From assembly GCA_911728435.2 (NCBI GenBank), contig OU452200.1, forward strand, positions 22,335,715 to 22,399,714: a DNA stretch of 64,000 nucleotides, read 5' to 3'. The notes beneath the pieces are model-generated. The model did no database searches and was not told the origin of the DNA. It saw only the letters and a list, made by a program, of their open reading frames with translations. Shown piece by piece: positions 51,181 through 62,100 of the stretch. This DNA is from Apoderus coryli (taxonomy: Eukaryota > Arthropoda > Insecta > Coleoptera > Attelabidae). Each line of letters begins with the position of its first letter. The first letter of the stretch is position 1. The translations under genes were made by a program, and so were the position numbers.

Positions 51181-51232
51181 GTTTAACCATAGTCTAATAA
51201 ATAATATATTATTTATGAGACTATGGTTTAAC
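51181..51232. repeat. 52-bp near-perfect palindrome 20 bp downstream of the copy X stop codon
   Basis: Arms of 26 bp centred in ATAATATATTAT with 24 of 26 pairs matching, ending GTTTAACCATAGTCT / AGACTATGGTTTAAC. It could be a short fold-back element, or could form a stable hairpin in a transcript 3' end. Confidence 0.85.
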
Positions 51233-51811
51233 AGCCGTTCAATCCTGATCATATAAAAAAATGTATATATTTTATTTAAATTAATTATATTAAATTTAAA
51301 AGTTATTTGATGATGTGTTTCAATCACAGATCTAGAAAAGGGGGAGATAAAACTGTTTACATTTCCAAGCGATCAAACATCATTATTTGCAGATATCGAT
51401 AATGCCAAACTTCCGCTGTCATTCGCGCATTGTTTTAAAATACACTATTTTGATACGGCATTTTTTACCGTTTTAAAGCAAAATATAACTTAGGTGATGA
51501 TACTAATTTTTGTGTATAATAAAACGATATACCCAAGATATTTTTTAGTTACTTTTTTATGAATTTTAACATATTCAAGACTTATTTCACCAAATCATAA
51601 TTTATTTATGAAATACACGTGGCAACTCTGTAAAGCAGAGCAACTTGAATAGTACGCGAAGAATTTACGATTTCATTCATTCTTGTAATCAGCCGGTAGT
51701 TTGAGCTCTGTTGCCAAATATCCTTTGCTCTGGTTTTTATTTGCTTTTGGTTGGTGATTTTGAGGAATTTTGAGGGTTTTTTGTGCAAAAGCTATAAAAA
51801 AACAATTAACA
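51233..51811. other. Upstream region of THAP-type gene copy Y
   Basis: AT-rich intergenic stretch without ORF. GGCAACTCTGT (51622) and CTCTGTTGCC (51706) form a loose inverted repeat. It presumably holds the promoter of copy Y, but no defined element can be named. Confidence 0.5.
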
Positions 51812-52782
51812 ATGGTGCGTCAGTGTATAATTTGTAAAAATAATGAAAATTCCAACCCAAATTTGATATTTCGGAGGTAAGTAAGGTTACGACTTGTTAT
51901 TGTTTATCAGTAGTGTAGTTTGCTTGCTCTACAAATTAAAAATAAATTGCTGTAAATAAATGCGTAATGTAATTGTTGATTTTTGTGATGTTATAGAGAT
52001 GCTAGGTTCATCTTACAGTATTTAAATCAAGGTTTAATTATAAACTAAGATAACACGTCGTTAGATAACTAAATATATTAATACTGAATAGGTAAGTTCC
52101 AAAAGAATTAAAAAATTTCATATTGTGACTACAGCTTTTGGGTCTGGAAAATCAGTATGTCCCCAAGTATGCACAAATATGCTCAAACGATTTTGATGTG
52201 AGCGACATTAAGATAACTGAGATTACTGGTCGAAAGCAAATTCGACCAGACGTTGAACCTCAATTATCATTTACTTTTAATGAGCCTCTGTCGTACAGGT
52301 AATTATATAGCTTAATAAAATGTGTCTATATAAAGGTATATTGTTCAATAATATTGTAATAAACATATGGTGTATTTACCACACATCTAGATTCTAGATC
52401 TGTGGTATTTACTATTGTATTTATATTTATTTTTATTTTCAGCTCAGATTCAACTGTAGCCGAATCCTCTCCAAGCAAACCTAGTAGGTAAGTAGATATT
52501 GAATATTTAGACCATCAGATGTTGATCAACCAAGGACCTATGTGATCCACAAACTGTAGCAATGCGATCTTATTAAAATTAACTTCCTGGCTTATCTATA
52601 ACTATAGTTTGTAAATATAGCTACTAAATTAGAATGGTACCACTCACTGAAATACTAAGCTAAAACATTTTAGTTTTTAGAACTTCAGATGTTCATGAAG
52701 CAGGGATCTGTGATCCAGAAAATTTTGAAATGCTAGTTGCTGAGGAAGCAGTTGCTGGCCCCTCGACTGGCCCATCTAATTT
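51812..52782 (+). CDS. THAP-domain gene, 5' exons, copy Y (partial)
   Basis: ATG 51812 opens an exon to 51876 encoding the C-x2-C start of a THAP zinc finger (MVRQCIICKNN, then NPNLIFR). A middle exon is tentative at about 51998-52031 (RDARFILQYLNQ). Exon 52135-52298 supplies the second metal-binding half (YAQICSNDF, matching the CS.HF-type motif with Asn-Asp in place of the usual pair). 52443-52487 and 52681-52782 follow with good splice sites. The last two introns and exons, and the 3' part of exon 52135-52298, are near-identical to copy X. The middle exon as I set it does not join in phase with 52135, so the gene may be broken or my model wrong. Exons corresponding to the last two of copy X are absent after 52830. 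Likely a DNA-binding protein or a P-element-type relic. Confidence 0.65.
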
Positions 52783-52830
52783 GTAAGTATATAGCGTTAA
52801 ATTACAACATATAACTAATATTGTGGAATT

Positions 52831-53996
52831 ATGTGCTCTAAATATAATGTTATCAACGATTTATATTTTGTAATTATAAATTTTTCTTGTTAATTTTTTA
52901 TTGTATTACATTTATTTATCACATTAAACATTACATTTGGAAATTATTTTTGGGGCACCAAGTATTTGGGTACACACTGTATAATATACTAGTTTCCCAG
53001 ATAATATATAGTATACCTATCTCCTATATAATCCTATAACCATCATAGTCTAAAGTTATTTAGAATTAGATACGGTAATAATAATAATAAGATAATAGTA
53101 TATTGTGCAACGAACATGAAATGACATATATTTCCTACGAGTATGATCATACGAGTAGGAAATGGTCATTTCATGTGAGTTTCACACTATACTTTTTCTA
53201 CGACTGATTTAATACTTTTGAATAAATTTAACATAATTTTTAGGCAAATATTTGTTTTTCGAAACTTACCCTTGTTAGCATATAAGCCTAAATACGATAA
53301 ATTAGAAGTCTTAAATTGACTAGGTGGTGTTAAACTATATTCACTATCACTGTTTATGTGTTTTGAAATTAGCGAAATACTTAATTATAATTATTATTAA
53401 TTATAAGTACCAAAACTGTCAATTTGGTGTTTGTATTTTCGGCGTTGCTATGGGGATTTTTCATGCCCGCCGCTACTTTTATCATTACAATTGATTACAC
53501 AATGAAATTTTATTACGCACGGATAAATGATAAACAGCATTACAATGTACTACATTGTCAAAACATGATTGAACATATAATAAAGGCATTTAAAGACAGT
53601 CGTAGAAAAAATATATTTTTATCATAAACCAAAAAAAAATAACGTTATTTTAAAAACCTACAATTTATCATTGCTTTATATCACTTTAGTGAACATCAAC
53701 CGCCTAATTAAAATATAAAGAATGCCTTTAAAACCGTACGCCACTGGTACATAAAACGAAATCGAATCGACGAACCAGGTACAACGTTGCCATTTTTACT
53801 ATCTGTCCTTTTCTATCTTATATATCAACTGCCAACTTATGTCTGATTGTAAACAAATGTGAATTATGAATGAAATTTCAAATAATGTTATATCTCTCGA
53901 GTTGCTAGATCTGTGGTTTCAATGTTATTTATTTATGAAAATACTCGCGAACCAGCAGATACACACCAACCCATGAGCATTGTCTTTATAAACATA
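52831..53996. other. Intergenic AT-rich stretch
   Basis: Similarity to copy X ends near 52830. A near-palindrome lies at 53115-53178. TTTTTCTACGACTG at 53200 and its complement CAGTCGTAGAAAAA at 53597 suggest a degraded fold-back element of about 410 bp. The 67-codon ORF at 53424-53627 lies inside it and has a hydrophobic start but no recognisable domain. Confidence 0.5.
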
Positions 53997-56184
53997 GTCT
54001 GTCAGCGCTTGATTAGTACCTGTCTGAAAAAACCAGACGGCGTTGTCGGAAAATGTCGTTCATTCATTAATTTGGGTTTATAGTAAATGTATAGAAACTT
54101 TGGTGGAAAAGTGGGGGAGCCATGTTTTTAGACCAATCAGGTCGTGATTTGAAACATACGGACATTTATAATAAGTTCGCGTATTTTTCTTTCGCTTCCA
54201 GCCATAGACAATGATGCCAGCCGTCACATAATTATCAGATGCTACCTTATTTTTCATTTTATAAATGGTTCCAACATTATTTTTTTTGTGACGAATAATT
54301 CAAAAATATAATTAAATGTTATTTGGCTTGATCTGAGTTTTCCACATTTATTAACTTAGTTTTAACGATATCTATTATAAAAAAGTTTCTTTGACTTCAT
54401 TATTTAGGCGATCACATAATATTCAGTCGTCATAGTCGCAACACTGTATCTATTAATAATAAAATAAGAAATAAATATCTACCTATATACGATATAAGGT
54501 AGGTCCTACTCGTACATAAAAAAATATACGAAGTTTTATACCTAACAGACATAGCTATATATATATATTATCATTATTATTTATCCTTTTTCTCTATAAA
54601 ATAATATTTAACGTGATTTTAAATTTTAAACTTAAAAAATATTTTTTAGTGGAAATTTAAATTCAGTGTTACTTATTGTAAGAGTAAAAACAATAGTGCT
54701 AATTTTTTGTGTTGATTATAGGTAATTTCCATTTACGAGATACAAAGCCGAAAGGTAAGTTCTGATCCATTTTTTTATAAAAGTAGTAGTTATGTTGGAA
54801 ATTTGTTTCACACTACCATGTTTTTACCAGACGGGCCGTTTCGTTGATCCACAACTCATCAGTGGTGATCGGCAGGCAGTGTGACGCAAATTTCCAACGC
54901 TAGATATCGCCGAAAACAACTCTTTGTCACTATATTTTTTTTCTGTTATAGAATTTTGTTAAGTTGTGGGAAATAGGGCTACTGGCGAACCACCCACTGA
55001 AAAAAGGTAACGCGCCATTAGCAATACTTCATGAGTGGTGTGGAAATTTGTTTTCAATAATTATAGTGCTCTATGGTTGGAGATTATGAATGGTAGGAAA
55101 TGGAAAAGAAAAGTCGCTGAAAGATTTTGTAATGCGCTCCATTAAAATATATTAGCTGATGCACATTACTTGTTATTTATACCTCTATTCTTGTATGTTT
55201 TCTAACATCCTCATTAATTTCTACTGTTTATGGAATAAACAATGTTCTTTAGTAATTACAAAGTTGATTGTTTTGTTAAAACCGATACTTAATAAAACAA
55301 TGAATAAATGTTAAAAAACTGACCCTCTTGAGAAAAGAATAACTCTCCATGTAAATATAGATATTTTTGTTTTTTTGCCCTTTTTACTGCCTTATAAATG
55401 TGCACTACATTAATTTTATATCGTAGATATTTTAGACCAAACTCAAAGCGAAAATTTGTTTTTAAAAAGTATTCCATACTTGGTCTACAAAATCTGCTAT
55501 AAAAAGTTAATGTGCATCATAACGCTTAGTGTCAGAGAAATAATTAAAGTCATTTGTACAAGGGACAACAAAAATGCAAATTCTAGGCATTATCAAAAGA
55601 TCACATTTTCGTCAAAACACATCAATTATAGTAGTAAATCTTAATTCCAAAATTAAATCGATGGAAATCGATAAAGGCGTTTAGAAATTATTCAGAAAAA
55701 ACGATATTAATTTGAGAATTTTAGCGCCCTGTAGAGGCACATCGAAGCAACATGACATGTCTATTTGCCTCGATTGGCTTATTTTTAGTTGAGGAATTTG
55801 TGGTTAAGCGTTGTAGTCATTTCATGAACACCCTGTACCTATATCTACATCTACTTAAATAAATACTATTTTTCACTACCCATTTTTTACAGTAACCCCG
55901 TTATTATGCTTATGTTTTTGTTTGTCCTACCTCAAAATTGTATGGTCTGGCAACCTTAGTTGTAGAGAAACATCTACATAAAATTTTCTGGTCTGGCAAC
56001 CCTAGTTCGAGTGAAATAAACTAACAGAGGGGAACTTTTCAGTGTTTGAAGAAGTCGTTCACCCGCGCCTGCTCCCCTCTACCAAACTATGTGAAAGAGG
56101 AGAATTTTGATTTTCATTCATAAATCGTACTTCAAAGTTTGGCCACTAGAGTCCAGCACCTGCCGGTACATAGCGCTGACAGAC
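53997..56184. mobile_element. 2.2-kb element with short inverted ends (putative TA-target type)
   Basis: ATAGTCTGTCAGCGCT at 53994-54009 and its complement AGCGCTGACAGACTAT at 56172-56187 face each other. If TA is the duplicated target, the element starts GTCTGTCAGCGCT at 53997 and ends at 56184. No transposase ORF was seen. Inside are the hammerhead at 54794-54898 and two copies of TGGTCTGGCAACC(T/C)TAG 47 bp apart (55942 and 55989). The 148-bp satellite begins right after it. The inverted ends are only 16 bp, so this is a moderate call. Confidence 0.5.
54794..54898 (-). ncRNA. Type I hammerhead ribozyme
   Basis: Minus-strand order: outer stem GTTGGAAATTTG paired to CAAATTTCCAAC (54887-54898 with 54794-54805); then CACACTGCC paired to GGTAGTGTG with one G-U; an internal loop; ACCA (54863-54866) paired to TGGT (54826-54829) next to the core. 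The core is CTGATGA (54856-54862), stem II GTTG/CAAC with a five-base loop, GAAA (from 54842), and stem III of A-U, C-G and G-C closed by GCC. The cleavage triplet GTC ends at 54830. Every conserved core base is present, and stem I has the internal loop typical of natural fast-cleaving forms. Predicted self-cleavage lies between 54830 and 54829. Such motifs are known from Penelope-like elements and animal retrozymes. Activity is inferred. Confidence 0.85.
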
Positions 56185-56187
56185 TAT

Positions 56188-59100
56188 CCTTTTGACTAAT
56201 AAAATTTACTTTTTATTTCTAAGTGAGAAAGCAGCTTTTTGGCAGCCACGTCGACGTTTAATTCTAAATAACAAAATTTTTATTAACAAAACGTTCTAAA
56301 TCGTTCTAATATGCTTTTTTATGCTTAATCTAATTTCTTTTGACAAATAAAATTGACTTTTAAATTCTAAGTGAGAAAACAGCTTTTTGGCAGCCACTTC
56401 AACGTTTAATTCGAAATAACAAAACTTTTATTAACAAAACGCGCTAAATCGTTCTAAATTGCTTTTTTATGCTTAATCTAATTTCTTTTGACTAATAAAA
56501 TTTACTTTTTAATTCTAAGTGAGAAAACAGCTTTTTGGCAGCCACTTCGACGTTTAATTCTGAATAACAAAATTTTTATTAACAAAACGCCCTAATTCGT
56601 CCTAAAATGCTTTTTTATGCTTAATCTAATTTCTTTTCACTAATAAAATTTACTTTTAAATTCTAAGTGAGAAAAGAGCTTTTTGGCAGCCACGTCGACG
56701 TTTAATTCTGAATAACAAAACTTTTATTAACAAGACGCGCTAAATCGTTCTAAATTGCTTTTTTATGCTTAATCTAATTTCTTTTGACTAATAAAATTTA
56801 CTTTTTAATATTAAGTGAGAAAACAGCTTTTTGGCAGCCACTTCGACGTTTAATTCTAAATAACAAAATTTTTATTAACAAAACGCGCAAAATCGGTCTA
56901 AATTGTTTTTTATGCTTAATCTAATTTCTTTTGACTAATAAAATTTACTTTTAAATTCTAAGTGAGAAAAGAGCTTTTTGGCAGCCACGTCGACGTTTAA
57001 TTCTGAATAACAAAATTTTTATTAACAAAACACCCTAAATCGTTTTAATATGCTTTTTTATGCTTAATCTAATTTCTTTTGACAAATAAAATTGACTTTT
57101 ATATTCTAAGTGAGAAAACAGCTTTTTGGCAGCCACTTCGACGTTTAATTCGAAATAACAAAACTTTTATTATCAAAACGCGCTAAATCGTTCTAAATTG
57201 CTTTTTTATGCTTAATCTAATTTCTTTTGACTAATAAAATTTACTTTTTAATTCTAAGTGAGAAAACAGCTTTTTGGCAGCCACTTCGAAGTTTAATTCT
57301 GAATAACAAAATTTTTATTAACAAAACGCCCTAATTCGTCCTAAAATGCTTTTTTATGCTTAATCTAATTTCTTTTCACTAATAAAATTTACTTTTAAAT
57401 TCTAAGTGAGAAAAGAGCTTTTTGGCAGCCACGTCGACGTTTAATTCTGAATAACAAAATTTTTATTAACAAAACGCCCTAAATCGTTTTAATATTCTTT
57501 TTTATGCTTATTCTAATTTCTTTTGACTAATAAAATTTACTTTTAAATTCTAAGTCAGAAAACAGCTTTTTGGCAGCCACTTCGACGTTTAATTCTAAAT
57601 ATCAACATTTTTATTAACAAAACGCTTTAAGTCGTTCTAAATTGCTTTTTTACGCTTAATCTAATTTCTTTTGACTAATAAAATTTACTTTTAAATTTTA
57701 AGTGAGAAAACAGCTTTTTGGCAGCCATTTGAACGTTTAATATTAAATAACAAAATTTTAGTAACAAAACGCGCTAAATCGTTCTAATTTGCTTTTTTGT
57801 GCTTAATCTAATTTCTGTTGACTAATAAAATTTACTTTTAAATTCTTAGTGAGAAAACAGCTTTTTGGAAGCCATTTGAACGTTTAATTCTAAATATCAA
57901 AATTTGACAAACAAAACGCTCTAGTTCGTTCTAAATTGCTTATTTACGCTTAATCTAACTCATTTTGACTAATAAAATTTACTTTTAAATTCAAAGTGAG
58001 AAAACAGCTTTTTGGGAGCCATTTCAACTTTTAATTCTAAATAACAAAATTTGACTAACAAAACGCTCTAGTTCGTTCTAAATTGCTTATTTACGCTTAA
58101 TCTAACTTATTTTCACTAATAAAATTTACTTTTAAATTCTAAGTGAGAAAACAGCTTTTTGGCAGCCATTTGAACGTTTAATATTAAATAACAAAATTTT
58201 AGTAACAAAACGCGCTAAATCGTTCTAATTTGCTTTTTTGTGCTTAATCTAATTTCTTTTGATTAATAAAATTTACTTTTAAATTCTAAGTGAGAAAATC
58301 AGCTTTTTGGCAGCCATTTGAACGTTTAATTCTAAATAACAAAATTTTAGTAACAACACGCGCTAAATCGTTCTAATTCGCTTTTTTATGCTTAATCTAG
58401 TTTCTTTTGACTAATAAAATTTACTTTTAAATTCTAAGTGAGAAAACAGCTTTTTGGGAGCCATTTCAACTTTTAATTCTAAATAACAAAATTTGACTAA
58501 CAAAACGCTCTAGTTCGTTCTAAATTGCTTATTTACGCTTAATCTAACTTATTTTCACTAATAAAATTTACTTTTAAATTCTAAGTGAGAAAACAGCTTT
58601 TTGGCAGCCATTTGAACGTTTAATTCTAAATAACAAAATATTAGTAACAAAACGCGCTAAATCGTTCTAATTCGCTTTTTTAGGCTTAATCTAGTTTCTT
58701 TTGACTAATAAAATTTACTTTTAAATTCTAAGTGAGAAAACTGCTTTTTGGGAGGCATTTGAACGTTTAATTCAAATATCAAAATATTAGTAACAAAACG
58801 CGCTAAATCGTTCTAATTTGCTTTTTTATGCTTAATCTAATTTCTTTTGACTAATAAAATTTACTTTTAAATTCTAAGTGGGAAAGAGCTTTTTGGGAGG
58901 CATTTGAACGTTTAATACTAAATAACAAAATTTGACTAACAAAACGCTCTAGTTCGTTCTAAATTACTTATTTACGCTTAATCTAACTTATTTTCACTAA
59001 TAAAATTTACTTTTAAATTCTAAATGAGAAAACAGCTTTTTCGCAGCCATTTGAACGTTTAATTCTAAATAACAAAATTTTAGTAACAAAACGTACTAAA

Positions 59101-62100
59101 TCGTTCTAATTTGCTTTTTTATGCTTAATCAAATTTCTTTTAACTAATAAAATTTACTTTTCAATTCTAAGTGAGATAACAGCTTTTTGGCAGCCATTTG
59201 AACGTTTAATTCTAAATAACAAAATTCGACTAACAAAACGCTCTAGTTCGTTCTAAATTGCTTATTTACGCTTAATCTAACTTATTTTCACCAATAAAAT
59301 TTACTTTTAAATTCTAAGTGAGAAAACAGCTTTTTGGCAGGCATTTGAACGTTTAATTCTAAATAACAAAATTTTAGTAACAAAACGCGCTAAATCGTTC
59401 TAATTTGCTTTTTTGTGCTTAATCTAATTTCTTTTGACTAATAAAATTTACTATTAAATTCTAAGTGAGAAAATCAGCTTTTTGGCAGCCATTTGAACGT
59501 TTAATTCTAAATAACAAAATTTTAGTAACAACACGCGCTAAATCGTTCTAATTCGCTTTTTTAGGCTTAATCTAGTTTCTTTTGACTAATAAAATTTACT
59601 TTTAAATTCAAAGTGAGAAAACAGCTTTTTGGGAGCCATTTCAACTTTTAATTCTAAATAACAAAATTTGACTAACAAAACGCTCTAGTTCGTTCTAAAT
59701 TGCTTATTTACGCTTAATCTAACTTATTTTCACTAATAAAATTTACTTTTAAATTCTAAGTGAGAAAACAGCTTTTTGGCAGCCATTTGAACGTTTAATA
59801 TTAAATAACAAAATTTTAGTAACAAAACGCGCTAAATCGTTCTAATTTGCTTTTTTGTGCTTAATCTAATTTCTTTTGATTAATAAAATTTACTTTTAAA
59901 TTCTAAGTGAGAAAATCAGCATTTTGGCAGCCATTTGAACGTTTAATTCTAAATAACAAAATTTTAGTAACAACAGGCGCTAAATCGTTCTAATTCGCTT
60001 ATTTAGGCTTAATCTAGTTTCTTTTGACTAATAAAATTTACTTTTAAATTCTAAGTGAGAAAACAGCTTTTTGGGAGCCATTTCAACTTTTAATTCTAAA
60101 TAACAAAATTTGACTAACAAAACGCTCTAGTTCGTTCTAAATTGCTTATTTACGCTTAATCTAACTTATTTTCACTAATAAAATTTACTTTTAAATTCTA
60201 AGTGAGAAAACAGCTTTTTGGCAGCCATTTGAACGTTTAATTCTAAATAACAAAATATTAGTAACAAAACGGGCTAAATCGTTCTAATTCGCTTTTTTAG
60301 GCTTAATCTAATTTCTGTTGACTAATAAAATTTACTTTTAAATTCTAAGTGAGAAAACAGCTTTTTGGCAGCCACTTCGACGTTTAATTCTAAATAACAA
60401 AACTTTTATTAACAAAACGCTCTAGTTCGTTCTAAATTGATTATTTACGCTTAATCTAACTTATTTTCACTAATAAAATTTACTTTTAAATTCTAAGTGA
60501 GAAAACAGCTTTTTGGCAGCCATTTGAACGTTTAATAATAAATAACAAAATTTTAGTAACAAAACGCGCTAAATCGTTCTAATTTGCTTTTTTGTGCTTA
60601 ATCTAATTTCTGTTGACTAATAAAATTTACTTTTAAATTCTAAGTGAGAAAACAGCTTTTTGGAAGCCATTTGAACGTTTAATTCTAAATATAATTTGAC
60701 AAACAAAACGCTCTAGTTCGTTCTAAATTGCTTATTTACGCTTAATCTAACTCATTTTCACTAAAAAAATTTACTTTTAAATTCTAAGTGAGAAAACAGC
60801 TGTTTGGCAGCCACTTGAACGTTTAATTCTAAATAACCAAATTTTACTAACAAAACGCTCTAATTCGTTCTAAAATGCTTTTTTATGCTTAATCTAATTT
60901 CTTTACACTAATAAAATTTACTTTTAAATTCTAAGTGAGAAAACAGCTTTTTGGCAGCCACATCGACGTTTAATTCTAAATAACAAAATTTTATTAACAA
61001 AACGCTCTAATTCGTTCTAAAATGCTTTTTTATGCTTAATCTAATTTCTTTTCACTAATAAAATTTACTTTTAAATTCTAAGTGAGAAAACAGCTGTTTG
61101 GCAGCCACTTGAACGTTTAATTCTAAATAACCAAATTTTACTAACAAAACGCTCTAATTCGTTCTAAAATGCTTTTTTATGCTTAATCTAATTTCTTTAC
61201 ACTAATAAAATTTACTTTTAAATTATAAGTGAGAAAACAGCTGTTTGGCAGCCACATCGACGTTTAATTCTAAATAACAAAATTTTATTACCAAAACGCG
61301 CTAAATCGTTCTAAATTGCTTTTTTATCCTTAATATAATTTCTTTTGACTAATAAAATTTACTTTTAAATTCTAAGTGAGAAAACAGCTTTTTGGCAGCC
61401 ACATCGAAGTTTAATTCTGAATAACAAAATTTGTATTAACAAAACGCCCTAAATCGTTTTAATATGCTTTTTTATGCTTAATCTAATTTCTTTTGACAAA
61501 TAAAATTGACTTTTAAATTCTAAGTGAGAAAACAGCTTTTTGGCAGCCACTTCGACGTTTAATTCGAAATAACAAAACTTTTATTAACAAAACGCGCTAA
61601 ATCGTTCTAAATTGCTTTTTTATGCTTAATCTAATTTCTTTTGACTAATAAAATTTACTTTTTAATTCTAAGTGAGAAAACAGCTTTTTGGCAGCCACTT
61701 CGACGTTTAATTCTGAATAACAAAACTTTTATTAACAAAACGCGCTAAATCGTTCTAAATTGCTTTTTTATGCTTAATCTAATTTCTTTTGACTAATAAA
61801 ATTTACTTTTTAATTCTAAGTGAGAAAACAGCTTTTTGGCAGCCACTTCGACGTTTAATTCTAAATAACAAAATTTTTATTAACAAAACGTGCTAAATCG
61901 TTCTAATATGCTTTTTTATGCTTAATCTAATTTATTTTCACTAATAAAATTTACTTTTAAATTCTAAGTGAGAAAACAGCTTTTTGGCAGCCACTTCGAC
62001 GTTTAATTCTAAATATCAAAATTTGTATTAACAAAACGCGCAAAATCGTTCTAAATTGTTTTTTATGCTTAATCTAATTTCTTTACACTAATAAAATTTA

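Noticed and set aside
53424..53627. 67-codon ORF with a hydrophobic N-terminus
   Set aside because: No recognisable family, and it lies between inverted arms of a putative fold-back element.
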